15,343 nt of DNA from Nitrospirota bacterium (GCA_021838585.1 JAKCDE010000024.1:1-15343); one strand, 5' to 3'. Shown: positions 1 through 8,306, counted from the stretch's first letter. The notes: generated by a model not told the origin, from the sequence alone. Translations and numbers: made by a program.

Positions 1-309
1 GACCATGTCTTCGACATCATGGCCGGCATGGCGGACCGCTGGAACATTCCCTTGTGGTCCGCACATCGATGGATGGAGGCCTGGCTCGGCTTTTACGACA
101 ATGGCTCCTTCCGGACCCTCGCCCGTTCAAAGCGGATCCGCACTCCCCGCGGAGCTCCGTCTCCACGGACAGGAACGCTCTTCCATCTCAAGGAAGCCGC
201 GTTCACCTCCTATTCCCCGACGGAACTCCACGGACGGGAGGTCCTGATGCGCTATCACATCAATCTGCCGACCTCGACCGAGATTCCGGCTTCCACACGA
301 AATCCTTAG
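1..309 (+). CDS. 3' end of an unidentified gene (5' truncated)
   Basis: The reading frame is open from the first base to TAG at 307-309, giving about 102 residues of a protein whose start lies outside the window. The first 35 residues look strongly protein-like, with an aromatic-rich stretch (RWNIPLWSAHRWMEAWLGFY). The second half is rich in Arg, Pro and Thr and lacks obvious hydrophobic segments. I do not recognise the family, and no catalytic motif is visible. ATG codons at 19 and 46 could be internal starts, but the frame continues upstream of both, so truncation by the window edge is the simpler reading. A 6-bp inverted repeat (AGGCCG at 308-313, CGGCCT at 329-334) overlaps the stop. It lacks a T-run, so it is at best a weak terminator before pspA. 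Confidence 0.6.
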   Translation, partial: DHVFDIMAGMADRWNIPLWSAHRWMEAWLGFYDNGSFRTLARSKRIRTPRGAPSPRTGTLFHLKEAAFTSYSPTELHGREVLMRYHINLPTSTEIPASTRNP

Positions 310-347
310 GCCGTTCCGCTTTACTGGGCGGCCTTACCATAATCCCC

Positions 348-353
348 AAGGAG
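348..353 (+). promoter_or_regulatory. ribosome binding site of pspA
   Basis: AAGGAG lies 6 bases before the ATG at 360. It decides the start of the PspA gene against the in-frame extension that would begin near position 54. Confidence 0.8.
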
Positions 354-359
354 AACAGA

Positions 360-1031
360 ATGGGATTGCTCGACAGAATGAAGACGATTTTTCAGGCCAA
401 CGCCAACGCGGCACTCGACAACCTCGAAGATCCAAAGACCATGATCGCCCAGCAGCTCAGGGACCTCGACCAAAAGCTCCAGAGCGCGAAGGGTGAGCTT
501 GTGAAAGCCATGGCCGAAGTCAAGCTGATCGAACAGAAGATTCGGGAATCGGAGGATCAGATCGCCCTCTTCGCGGAACGGGCCCAAAAGGCGGTCGCCG
601 CAGGAAACGACGACCTGGCCCGGAAGGCCCTTCTCGAGAAAAGCCGACTGTCGGGGGAGCTCGCCGACCTGACAAAGCAACGGGACGACCAGAAGGCGGT
701 CGTGGACGAACTCTCCGCGGACCTCGACAAGCTCACCGGGATGCGGGACGACTTTGCGCGTCAACAGTCCACACTCTCCCTCCGGGAAGAGCGGGCGAAG
801 GCCAAGGAGGAGATCAACGCCGTCCGGGCCGAGATCGACCCGCACCATATCGGACAGGAAATGGGACGGATGACGGAAAAAATCTCCCGAATGGAGGCCA
901 AGGCCGAGGCGACAAAGGAATATGCCGACAAGCAGCGGGGAACGGACATGGATTCGGCCTTTGCTGAGCTTGACCGAAAAGCTCCCGACATCGAAGCGGA
1001 GCTCGCCGCCCTCAAACAGAAAAAATCCTGA
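360..1031 (+). CDS. pspA: PspA/IM30 (Vipp1-like) family membrane-stress protein
   Basis: This encodes 223 residues, the usual length of the PspA/IM30 family. The N-terminus MGLLDRMKTIFQANANAALD is the amphipathic helix that binds the inner leaflet of the cytoplasmic membrane. It is followed by the family signature around residues 21-35 (NLEDPKTMIAQQLRDLD). The rest is almost wholly charged heptad-type coiled coil to residue 223. Family members polymerise into ESCRT-III-like rods or rings that stabilise damaged membrane and, in enterobacteria, inhibit the activator PspF. No pspF, pspB or pspC is visible here, so regulation may differ from E. coli. The next gene starts 9 bases after the stop, which suggests co-transcription. 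The frame stays open upstream to about position 54, but the AAGGAG and the conserved N-terminus fix the start at 360. Confidence 0.93.
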   Translation: MGLLDRMKTIFQANANAALDNLEDPKTMIAQQLRDLDQKLQSAKGELVKAMAEVKLIEQKIRESEDQIALFAERAQKAVAAGNDDLARKALLEKSRLSGELADLTKQRDDQKAVVDELSADLDKLTGMRDDFARQQSTLSLREERAKAKEEINAVRAEIDPHHIGQEMGRMTEKISRMEAKAEATKEYADKQRGTDMDSAFAELDRKAPDIEAELAALKQKKS

Positions 1032-1040
1032 AAGGACTCC

Positions 1041-2291
1041 ATGCGACGGATCCTGCGTGACGCTCTCTGGCTCCTGATTCTTCTCTGGACCTTCTCCTCC
1101 GGATTCGCCTCTGCAGGGGAGCCTTCCTTTACCGAGGGGCTTCATCTTTATCACACCGGACAATACGGGGAAGCCTTGCGCGTCTTTCGCTCCCTACACG
1201 CGCACCAGCCTTCCGGGACCGGAAAGTTCCAATACTTCATGGCTCTTTCGGAGGATCATCAGGGACTCGAGCACCAGGCCCTGATGGATCTCGAGGGCGC
1301 CATCCGGACCAATCCCGGGCTCACCTTCACTGGAAACCCCGCCCATGTCCGGACCCTGCACACGCGTCTCATGCATCAGGTCGCCGAAGGTCAGAGCCCC
1401 GTACCGCCCCCCCATCCGGTCTCCTTTCCGGAAGCTCCACACTCCTCGTCCTCCCATATGGGGGCCATTCTGATCCTCGTGGCCGTCGGGGCCGTTCTGA
1501 TCGTTCTGGCTCTCCGGAAGAGAACCCAAAGCAATGCCGCCTCGGCGTCGAAGGACAAGCAGGAGATGGAGGAGACGGCGGAACGTCTCATGAAAGCCGT
1601 GGACAAGCTCTCCGACGACAAGAACTATTATCTTCTGGACCATCCCGACAAAAAAGAGGCCCTTGAAGCGGCATTCCGCTCCCTTGATCCGGCTTACCGA
1701 ACCGTGCTGAACATTCTGAGGGAGCCCGAAACGCCTCAGACGGACTGGGCCGACCGGCACAACCGCTTCGAAGCGGCTCTGGCCCCCGTGGATGCCGCCA
1801 TCCTGAATATCCGGGGCCTGCTGGGCGAGTCCCGGGAGGCGCCTCCCTCCCCCCCGTCCGACAGTTCTCCCCCTTCCTCCGGAGGAGCGGCGCCGCCCCC
1901 TCCCTCAGAGGCTCCGACCATCGGAGGAGACCGATGCGTCTTTTGCGGACGGGACGCCACGGCAGGGAGAACCGTCCCCCTCGAACGCCAGGGCAAGGTG
2001 GCCTACGCCCGGGTCTGCCCGACCTGTCTTGCCGAAATGGACCAAAACTACCAGAGGACGGGGAGCTATCAGCCCCCCGCTTCCTTCTACACCGGCGGAG
2101 TTCCCTACATGGGGGGGGGACTTTCCTTCGGAGACCTCATGCTGCTGGACTGGATGACCCATGAAGGTCATCACGATTCGCCCCCGGTTTCGATGCCGGA
2201 CTCCCATCCCCAGGGGGAGTGGGGCGGAGGAGGAGTCGCCGACCGGGAGGACCGGGAGTCGGGAAGCCCCGGCGGAGGAGACCGGTCCTGA
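1041..2291 (+). CDS. membrane-anchored TPR-like protein with C-terminal double-CxxC module
   Basis: This encodes 416 residues of unknown function. In order they show a signal peptide (1-25, ending ASAG), a TPR-like helical repeat region (about 28-95, including GLHLYHTGQYGEALRVFRSL), a transmembrane helix (141-159) followed by RKR, a charged helical region (165-265), a Pro/Ser-rich linker (266-292), and a CxxC pair. The pair is CVFC at 299-302 and CPTC at 326-329, separated by 23 residues as in a zinc ribbon. The tail is Gly-rich and aromatic (GGVPYMGGGLSFGDLMLLDW). If the signal peptide is cleaved, the TPR part is periplasmic and the CxxC part cytosolic. That topology is inferred. The gene lies 9 bases after pspA with AAAGGA at the junction, and overlaps the next start by one base (TGATG). 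I infer a PspA-linked envelope role, but no family name is secure. Confidence 0.8.
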   Translation: MRRILRDALWLLILLWTFSSGFASAGEPSFTEGLHLYHTGQYGEALRVFRSLHAHQPSGTGKFQYFMALSEDHQGLEHQALMDLEGAIRTNPGLTFTGNPAHVRTLHTRLMHQVAEGQSPVPPPHPVSFPEAPHSSSSHMGAILILVAVGAVLIVLALRKRTQSNAASASKDKQEMEETAERLMKAVDKLSDDKNYYLLDHPDKKEALEAAFRSLDPAYRTVLNILREPETPQTDWADRHNRFEAALAPVDAAILNIRGLLGESREAPPSPPSDSSPPSSGGAAPPPPSEAPTIGGDRCVFCGRDATAGRTVPLERQGKVAYARVCPTCLAEMDQNYQRTGSYQPPASFYTGGVPYMGGGLSFGDLMLLDWMTHEGHHDSPPVSMPDSHPQGEWGGGGVADREDRESGSPGGGDRS

Positions 2292-3424
2292 TGAGAACCC
2301 TGTTTTATGCCACCAACGGGCTCGGCCTGGGCCACGTCACCCGTCTCCTGGCCATCAGCCGGGCGCTGCGGAGGCAGGATCCCTCCCACGAAGTCCTCAT
2401 TCTTTCCCGTTGCGAGGCGGGGCCCTTTCCCCAGGAAGACGCCCCCTTCACCCTCCGGATTCCCGGAAGCGCCAGCGCCAGGCGGTCGGGACTTTCCCCC
2501 AAATCCTATTACCAGACCACGCAAACCCTGCTCTGGCAGGCCGTCTCATCCTTCGACCCCCATCTTCTCGTGACCGACACCTTTCCGGAGGGTCCCGAAG
2601 GGGAGCTGGCGCCAATCATGAAATGGCCGATCCGCAAGGCCTTCGTCTATCGGGACTCCCGCCCCGAGGTCTTCCAGGAGAGGGATCTCCGTCCGCGCCT
2701 TGCCCCCTACCAGCTGATTCTCGTGGCCCATGAACCGGAGACGATCGTCCTTCCTCCCTGGCTCAGAAAAGATCCCCGGGTCATGCACACGGGGGTCGTT
2801 TCCGAAGCTCCCTCCCCGGACTCATCCCGCTCACTCCGGGACCGGCTTGGGACCGCAGGAGAAACGTCTGTCCTTGTCACGCTGGGCGGAGGGGGCGATC
2901 CGGAGGCGGAATCCGTCCTTCCGGTCATTCTTCAGAAACTCCGGGATCACAAGGTCGGCCTTTTCGTCGCGACCGGCCCCCTGTCCCGAAAGATCCCGGA
3001 AGGGGTCACTGCCCGGGAATGGTTCCCCGCCTGGCCTCTTTCCCCCTGGATTCCGGCCTTCGACTTTGCCGTGGCGAGCGGAGGCTACAATACGGTGGCG
3101 GAGCTGGGCGCCTCCCGGATCCCGTCTCTTCTCATCCCCTTCGACAGGGATCTCGACGATCAGCAGAAACGGGTCAGGGAGGCGGAAAAGGAAGGCTGGG
3201 CCATTTCTGCGGGATCAAGAAGAAAACCGGAAATCGAGCATGGAATCGACCGGCTTCTCCGGGAAGGAAGCTCCCTCAAAAAACGGGCAGCCGGAGGCAC
3301 GGATCATTCTTCGGGCGCGGACAGGGCGGCGGCACTTCTTCTTGCCCTTCTGACCAACTCCCGGCCATCCGATGCCCCCAAAACCCCTAAATCTCCCGAG
3401 GCCGCCCATGTCCTGGCCCATTGA
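2291..3424 (+). CDS. MurG-like GT-B family glycosyltransferase
   Basis: This encodes 377 residues. The N-terminal GT-B fold begins MRTLFYATNGLGLGHVTRL, where GLGLGHVTR (10-18) is the glycine-rich loop seen in MurG-type (GT28-like) nucleotide-sugar transferases. The C-terminal half has VTLGGGGDPE (196-205), the family SGGYNTVAELGA sugar-nucleotide motif (263-274), the proline-containing SLLIPF strand (279-284) and DQQKR (290-294). These motifs point to transfer of a sugar from a UDP- or GDP-donor at the cytoplasmic face; the acceptor is not evident. It is not MurG itself, since the context is not a division cluster and the N-terminal motif differs. Start ATG 2291 is chosen over the GTG at 2219 because GGAGGAG lies at 2274-2280 and the ATG couples to the preceding stop. 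The last 25 residues look like a low-complexity tail. Confidence 0.82.
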   Translation: MRTLFYATNGLGLGHVTRLLAISRALRRQDPSHEVLILSRCEAGPFPQEDAPFTLRIPGSASARRSGLSPKSYYQTTQTLLWQAVSSFDPHLLVTDTFPEGPEGELAPIMKWPIRKAFVYRDSRPEVFQERDLRPRLAPYQLILVAHEPETIVLPPWLRKDPRVMHTGVVSEAPSPDSSRSLRDRLGTAGETSVLVTLGGGGDPEAESVLPVILQKLRDHKVGLFVATGPLSRKIPEGVTAREWFPAWPLSPWIPAFDFAVASGGYNTVAELGASRIPSLLIPFDRDLDDQQKRVREAEKEGWAISAGSRRKPEIEHGIDRLLREGSSLKKRAAGGTDHSSGADRAAALLLALLTNSRPSDAPKTPKSPEAAHVLAH

Positions 3425-3983
3425 CGCCTTTGGCAGAAAAATCATAATGGCGACAGGAGTGGTCGCCTTTCTCCTTGGCTTTGCCCCACCCGGGGGAATC
3501 GCCGAAAGCGCCTCTCTTTGGAAAACACTTGAAAAGGACAGCGAAGGACTGTACCTGACCCATATTCCGAGGGTCTTTTCCATTCACGCGGTCAGGATTC
3601 GCCCGGGGAACGCCTATTCGGGAACGATCCAGGACCCCGGAGGATGGATCCATGTCACCCGGGACCATGACCCGAACCGGGAAATGGTTCTCGAACGACT
3701 GTCCCGCGACACGCTCCGGTTCCTTATCGCCCCCTCGGGAAACACCCGCCCTGTGGGCTTTTCCTTTGAGACGAGCACCGGATGCTTCACGCTTCGTGCC
3801 CGCGAAACTCCTCACGGGACCCGTCCCCGGATCCATCTGAACGGATACGGCCCCCCCGTGAAGAAATTTCCGGTGGTCTTCTGCGGAAACGGATCCCATG
3901 TCCGGGTCGAATGGCAGGGACCCGTCATGCCCGCGCGCCGGATCATCTCCGGGCTTGCAAAAAGGGAACCGAATGGTCACTAG
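3408..3983 (+). CDS. small exported protein of unknown function
   Basis: This encodes 191 residues if translation starts at ATG 3408, which has GAGG six bases upstream and overlaps the glycosyltransferase by 17 bases. ATG 3372 and ATG 3447 are alternatives in the same frame. A hydrophobic stretch at residues 14-33 (MATGVVAFLLGFAPPGG) looks like a signal peptide with a small-residue region (IAESAS) after it. The remainder is a beta-rich, Gly/Pro/Arg-containing domain with two cysteines (CFTL and VVFCGNG) that could form a disulfide in the periplasm. I do not recognise the family. Position and overlap suggest it belongs to the pspA cluster. Its TAG stop lies inside a CTAG that also provides the stop of the convergent lipoprotein gene. 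Confidence 0.65.
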   Translation: MSWPIDAFGRKIIMATGVVAFLLGFAPPGGIAESASLWKTLEKDSEGLYLTHIPRVFSIHAVRIRPGNAYSGTIQDPGGWIHVTRDHDPNREMVLERLSRDTLRFLIAPSGNTRPVGFSFETSTGCFTLRARETPHGTRPRIHLNGYGPPVKKFPVVFCGNGSHVRVEWQGPVMPARRIISGLAKREPNGH

Positions 3984-4336
3984 AAAAGAGACTGGTATTT
4001 CCGGTCTTTCTGTTCAACACTCTGGAGAATTCCCCGATCGTCGAACCTGAGTCTCAGAACGTGAACCCTTGTGTTCACACTGGCAAATCCCTTGTGAAGA
4101 ACATGCCGGTAGGTCCAGAGCTCCTCACCCAGAAGCATTTGCTTGCTTTCGGGAGGGCCAAGTTTTTTCAACACCTCCTTCTCGGTGGTCGTTCCGGGCT
4201 TGAAGGCCATCACGGTGGCCAGGGGAATAGGACGCCCCTCCTGCCGGGTACAAGCGGAAAAGGACGCGATGACGAGAACTGCGACCAGAAATACTGCGCC
4301 GGACAACGATCCCGAGAATGTTCTGCGTTGCTCCAT
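3980..4336 (-). CDS. BamE/SmpA/OmlA-like outer-membrane lipoprotein
   Basis: This encodes 118 residues. The N-terminus has a basic start (MEQRR), a hydrophobic core (13-26) and a lipobox-like FSAC with Cys29 as the predicted lipidated residue. The Phe at the -3 position is less usual than Leu. The mature part carries the SmpA/OmlA signature: FKPGTTTEKEVLKKLGPPES (about 45-64), then a beta segment ELWTYRH, LRLRFDDRG and a short basic end. In the family, BamE supports the BAM outer-membrane protein assembly complex, but many paralogues of this fold have unknown roles, so I give no symbol. GGGGAGGG (complement of 4341-4348) precedes the ATG. Its start is only 50 bases from the divergent PBP gene, so the two probably share one promoter region, both serving the envelope. 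Confidence 0.82.
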   Translation of the reverse strand: MEQRRTFSGSLSGAVFLVAVLVIASFSACTRQEGRPIPLATVMAFKPGTTTEKEVLKKLGPPESKQMLLGEELWTYRHVLHKGFASVNTRVHVLRLRFDDRGILQSVEQKDRKYQSLF

Positions 4337-4386
4337 GGAACCCTCCCCTTCTTCAGTGATTCACGCCCTGTGATGACCCGTCGCCC

Positions 4387-6699
4387 ATGACCCGCGACTC
4401 GACTCCTCCCACTCCCAAAACAAAAAAGCGGCGAAAAAGAAAGTCCGGCATCCGACTTCTCGGACTTTCAGCGTTCGCCCTTCTCCTGATTCTCGTGGCC
4501 ACAGCGGTGACGGTTGGGTGGATCGACAGAAAAATACACGCCCGGCTGGCTCAAATCAGGGACGCCCGCGCCATTCCGATCTACTCCGATCCGCTCACCC
4601 TCAGAACGGGTCAACCCATTCCTTTATTCAGAGTCTGGCACTATCTGACCCTCGCACGGGAAGGAGGCATGATCCCTTCCCCGCCCCAGATGATAAAGCC
4701 CACCCGAACCATCCATTTTTCCCTTGAAGACGGCAGGGAAGCCGAAATCGCCTGGGACGCGGACGAGCACATCTCCGACCTTATGCGCATCGACAAGGGA
4801 AGGGGCTCCTACCCTGTCTCGAGCCTCACCTTCCCGCCCCTTTTTCTCGGATCCATCGAGGACGGGGCGATGATCGAATACCGTCCGATCGGGTTCGACA
4901 AAATCTCCCAGTCGATCAAAACCACCTTTCTGCTCTCCGAGGACAGTCGTTTCTTCTCCTCACCGGCACTGGACCTTCGTGGAATAGGACGGGCCTTTTT
5001 TCGGGACCTCCGCGCCCACCGCTTCAAGGAAGGGGGAAGCACCATCACCCAGCAGGTCGTGAAGATCCTGTTCCTGAGCCGAAAAAAGTCCATCGGGCGG
5101 AAGCTGGAGGAGGCGATTCTGGCCATCCGGATGGCGGCGCTTCTCCCTCCCCAGGAGATTTTCGACCTGTACCTGAACCATATCGATCTCGGAGGATACG
5201 GAACGGAGCGCATCGTCGGAGTGGAAGCCGCCTCCCTGCGCTATTTCGGGCGCCACGCAAGCGAACTCGGGTGGAAGGAGGCTGCCACCCTGGCCGCCCT
5301 CAACCGGGCTCCCACTTATTACTCTCCCTTTCTCCATCCGAACCGAACGAAAAAATTGCGGGACAGAATCCTTGCCTTATTATACCGTCACCAGATCCTG
5401 GATCAAAAAACCTGGGCGGCGCTGACCCGGCAACCGCTCGGGATGATCGAACCCCGGGGACTGTTCCATCCAATCGGCCCCTATTTCCTGGACAGCCTTG
5501 CCAGACGCGAGCGGCGAATCCCGCCCCCGGTCGCTCCGGCGGCTCTTCATACCACCATGGACCCTCTCCTTCAGGAGCAGGCCGACAGAATCGTTCCCGC
5601 CTTCATCAAACGGCTGGAAAAATATCTTCCGCCCCGCGTCCGCAAGTCCCACCCACAGGCTCTGGAGGCGGCCCTCGTCGTCATGGACCCTCGCACGGGA
5701 GCGATTCGTGCCATGGTGGGCGGTCGGGACTTCGCCTCTTCCCCCTTGAACAGGGTCACCCGCTCCCGGCGCCAACCGGCTTCTCTCTTCAAAATCGTCC
5801 CTTACCTGACGGCCCTCTCCCCCAGAGGATCCTCCCCTCCCGTGGCGACTCTGGCCAGCTCCCTTCCCAACACCCCGCTGCACCTCTTTCTCGGCCACAA
5901 ACGCTGGATCCCCAAAAACGACGAGTATGACGCCGCGAAATCCGTTCTTCTCTACAAGGCCCTGGCGCGATCCATGAATCTGCCCGTTCTCCATCTGACG
6001 GAAACACTCGACAAGCAGGCGATGGTCGATACGGCAAGAAAACTGGGACTCGAAACACCGGGGCCCTCCCGCATCCCCATGTCCTACCCTCTGGGAGTGG
6101 TCGCACAGACTCCCCTTCAAATGGCGACGGCCTATAGTCGGATCGCCAATGGAGGGTTCTCGGTCTCCCCCTCCCTGATCAGCTCCTCCGGCGGGAAGGA
6201 TCTCGTCTCCGAGAGAATTTTTTCCCCCGGTCCCGTCTACCTTCTCTGGAGCGGCCTCCACCGGGTTCTCGAGGAGGGCACGGCCGCGGCCTTCATGAAC
6301 ACCAGCCCCGGAAGAGAGGGCTGGGCCGGGAAAACCGGAACGGCAAACCGGGGACGCGACGCCTGGTTTGTGGCGATTTCCTCGAGGGAGGTCGTCCTGG
6401 CCTGGGTCGGCTTCGACGATGATACCCCCACCTACCGCTTCGGGGCCCAACTTGCCCTTCCGATCGTTTCATCTCTTCTGACCTGGCAGGGAGGGGTCCA
6501 ACCTTCCCCTCCCACCCCGCCCCCGGACATCATCATGACCAGCGTTGATGAAAAGTCCGGACTCCGCGGAGATCCCGCCTGCGGTCCATCCCTCGTCCTT
6601 CCCTTTCTGGCCGGAACCGAACCGGCGGCCAGCTGCACCCAGACGATGCCGACGGCTCCCGAAAATCCGATTCTTCACTTTTTCAGACAGTTCTTTTGA
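4387..6699 (+). CDS. class A penicillin-binding protein, PBP1b-like (bifunctional transglycosylase/transpeptidase)
   Basis: This encodes 770 residues and makes and cross-links peptidoglycan from lipid II at the inner membrane. A very basic cytosolic N-terminus (12-23) precedes a transmembrane helix (24-45). Residues 62-150 resemble the UB2H accessory domain of PBP1b (AIPIYSDPLTLRTGQPIPL). The GT51 domain has the catalytic Glu in LSEDSRFF (E185), GGSTITQQ (216-223) and EIFDLYLN (257-264). The transpeptidase has SxxK as S466-L-F-K469, SMN at 529-531 and KTG at 649-651, all three active-site motifs intact. The histidine usual in the EDxxFxxH motif is absent (EDSRFFSSPALD). The C-terminus has two cysteines (732, 750) after a Pro-rich linker. 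Start ATG 4387 has no clear Shine-Dalgarno, and no other in-frame start is better. In E. coli PBP1b is activated by the outer-membrane lipoprotein LpoB; whether the adjacent lipoprotein matters here is unknown. Confidence 0.93.
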   Translation: MTRDSTPPTPKTKKRRKRKSGIRLLGLSAFALLLILVATAVTVGWIDRKIHARLAQIRDARAIPIYSDPLTLRTGQPIPLFRVWHYLTLAREGGMIPSPPQMIKPTRTIHFSLEDGREAEIAWDADEHISDLMRIDKGRGSYPVSSLTFPPLFLGSIEDGAMIEYRPIGFDKISQSIKTTFLLSEDSRFFSSPALDLRGIGRAFFRDLRAHRFKEGGSTITQQVVKILFLSRKKSIGRKLEEAILAIRMAALLPPQEIFDLYLNHIDLGGYGTERIVGVEAASLRYFGRHASELGWKEAATLAALNRAPTYYSPFLHPNRTKKLRDRILALLYRHQILDQKTWAALTRQPLGMIEPRGLFHPIGPYFLDSLARRERRIPPPVAPAALHTTMDPLLQEQADRIVPAFIKRLEKYLPPRVRKSHPQALEAALVVMDPRTGAIRAMVGGRDFASSPLNRVTRSRRQPASLFKIVPYLTALSPRGSSPPVATLASSLPNTPLHLFLGHKRWIPKNDEYDAAKSVLLYKALARSMNLPVLHLTETLDKQAMVDTARKLGLETPGPSRIPMSYPLGVVAQTPLQMATAYSRIANGGFSVSPSLISSSGGKDLVSERIFSPGPVYLLWSGLHRVLEEGTAAAFMNTSPGREGWAGKTGTANRGRDAWFVAISSREVVLAWVGFDDDTPTYRFGAQLALPIVSSLLTWQGGVQPSPPTPPPDIIMTSVDEKSGLRGDPACGPSLVLPFLAGTEPAASCTQTMPTAPENPILHFFRQFF

Positions 6700-6753
6700 G
6701 CCCCTTTCCGATCAGAAGGGAACGGAACGCCGACCTACCGGTCGACTTTCTGG

Positions 6754-6782
6754 TTGTCCTGGTGGGAAAAGGGCTCTAGAAT
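6754..6782 (+). promoter_or_regulatory. candidate sigma-70-type promoter for the HD-GYP gene
   Basis: TTGTCC (6754-6759) and TAGAAT (6777-6782) are separated by 17 bases, matching the consensus at 4 of 6 and 5 of 6 positions. It gives a leader of roughly 55 bases carrying the short inverted repeat GGGA-TAT-TCCC at 6793-6803, a possible operator. I see no c-di-GMP riboswitch signature in the leader. Confidence 0.45.
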
Positions 6783-6844
6783 TTAAAAGTCAGGGATATT
6801 CCCTTTCCGAGTGACAGTGACCGAATTCCGCAGGAGACCTCGTC

Positions 6845-8272
6845 TTGGACGACGATCCGGCTTCCTCCCCCGATCCCTCTTCTCGGGACCCTTTGCCCAG
6901 GCACCACAACGGTCACAATCAGCCCAATGGGCCCTCGGTGCATCTTTCCGAGGTGATCGGGGCCGTCAGCTTTGCCCTCGACCTTACGGAAGGACAGCCT
7001 CCTGGTCACTGTCTTCGGTCCTGCCTGATCGGAATGCGCCTCGCTTCTTCCTTCAACCTTGGCCGGCAGGAACGATCGGACCTCTATTACACCCTGCTGC
7101 TCAAGGATGCGGGCTGCAGCAGCAACGCCGCGCGCCTCTGGGAGCTCTATGGAACAGACGACCGGCTCGTAAAGTCCGACTTCAAGACTGTCGACTCCCA
7201 GCGTCTTCTCCCTCTCGCACGGTTTGTCTTCCGACATGCCGGAACCGGCGAACCTCTCACCAAGAAATTGAAGCGCGTGCTTTTTCTGTCACGCTTCGGC
7301 GACACCCTCGCCACCGAACTCATCCAGACCCGCTGCGAGCGAGGTGCGGAAATCGCCCGGCATCTCGGCTTCGGAAAGACAGTCTCAGAAGGCATCTTTT
7401 CCCTTGACGAGCACTGGAACGGGAAAGGGCGTCCCCAGGGTCTGTCCGGACACAAGATTCCCTTTGGCTCACGGGTTGCCCTATTGGCCCAGGTCATCGA
7501 CGTGTTTCATCATCTGGGCGGACCCGAACAAGCCCTATCAGAAGTCGTTCAGAGAAAGGGGATATGGTTCGATCCGGAGCTGGTGAATGCATTTTTGAAA
7601 TTCAGCTCCGACCCTGAATTCTGGGGATCCCTGAAAGAGGAGGGCCTCCAGGAAAGGGTGCAGAAGCTCGAGCCCGAAGAGATTCTGCTTTCCCTGGACT
7701 CGGACCTTATCGACAGAATTTCCGAGGTTTTCGCCAGGATAATCGACGCCAAAAGCCCTTATACCCATGATCACAGCCGAAGAGTCGCCCATTACGGAGA
7801 ACACCTTGGCCAGTCGATGGGTCTTTCTGGCAGCGCGACCCAATGGATTCGACGGGGAGCCCTCCTCCACGACCTTGGCAAACTGGGCATCAGCAACGCC
7901 ATTCTGGACAAACCAGGGAAGCTCGAACCCGGAGAATGGGCAGAGATGCGAAAGCACTCCCTCTATACGGAAGAAATCTTGCGGCGAATCCGGATCTTCT
8001 CCCATCTTTCAAAGATCGCCGGCAATCATCACGAAAAACTCGATGGAACCGGTTATCCCCACCAGCTTTCCGAAGAGGAGATTCTCCTCGAAACACGGGT
8101 TATCACAACCGCTGACATCTTTGATGCCCTGACGGCCGCCCGCCCCTATCGAGGCCCTCTCCCTTACGACAAGGCCATCGAGATCATGGAACGGGAAGTC
8201 GGGCTTGCAATAGATGACAAATGTTTTAAAGCCCTCAAGGAATATCATCCGGATTGGCCCCCATCGTCCTGA
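6845..8272 (+). CDS. HD-GYP domain protein, candidate cyclic-di-GMP phosphodiesterase, with a degenerate N-terminal HD domain
   Basis: This encodes 475 residues starting at TTG 6845, supported by AGGAG at 6832-6836 (8 bases upstream). No ATG fits. The C-terminal half is a complete HD-GYP domain: HDHSRRVA (308-315), catalytic HD of LLHDLGKLG (H342-D343), HSLYTEEIL (371-379), HHEKLDGTGYP (395-405) and the late TADIFDALTAARPYR (422-436). Such domains hydrolyse c-di-GMP, usually to GMP or pGpG, in the cytosol. The N-terminal half resembles a second HD module in which HD is replaced (LLLKDAGCSSNA, K87-D88) and GYP becomes GRP (DEHWNGKGRP, 188-197). It probably serves sensing or dimerisation. No transmembrane segment or receiver domain is present, so input is unknown. 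It is apparently monocistronic, with promoter and terminator. Confidence 0.9.
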   Translation: MDDDPASSPDPSSRDPLPRHHNGHNQPNGPSVHLSEVIGAVSFALDLTEGQPPGHCLRSCLIGMRLASSFNLGRQERSDLYYTLLLKDAGCSSNAARLWELYGTDDRLVKSDFKTVDSQRLLPLARFVFRHAGTGEPLTKKLKRVLFLSRFGDTLATELIQTRCERGAEIARHLGFGKTVSEGIFSLDEHWNGKGRPQGLSGHKIPFGSRVALLAQVIDVFHHLGGPEQALSEVVQRKGIWFDPELVNAFLKFSSDPEFWGSLKEEGLQERVQKLEPEEILLSLDSDLIDRISEVFARIIDAKSPYTHDHSRRVAHYGEHLGQSMGLSGSATQWIRRGALLHDLGKLGISNAILDKPGKLEPGEWAEMRKHSLYTEEILRRIRIFSHLSKIAGNHHEKLDGTGYPHQLSEEEILLETRVITTADIFDALTAARPYRGPLPYDKAIEIMEREVGLAIDDKCFKALKEYHPDWPPSS

Positions 8273-8275
8273 ACG

Positions 8276-8306
8276 CTCAGTCCTGTTTACACGGATCCGG
8301 ACTGAG
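8276..8306 (+). terminator. stem-loop terminator after the HD-GYP gene
   Basis: CTCAGTCC (8276-8283) pairs perfectly with GGACTGAG (8299-8306) around a 15-base loop, 3 bases after the stop. It is followed by AATTTTG, a short T-run. Confidence 0.6.

Noticed and set aside
54..359. N-terminal extension of PspA from position 54
   Set aside because: The extension overlaps the upstream gene in another frame, lacks the conserved PspA N-terminus and ignores the well-placed AAGGAG at 348-353.
5380..6450. 356-codon open frame on the minus strand
   Set aside because: It lies entirely antisense to the PBP gene, whose motifs are all intact. The antisense product is Gly/Arg-rich with no domain features, a GC-rich shadow.
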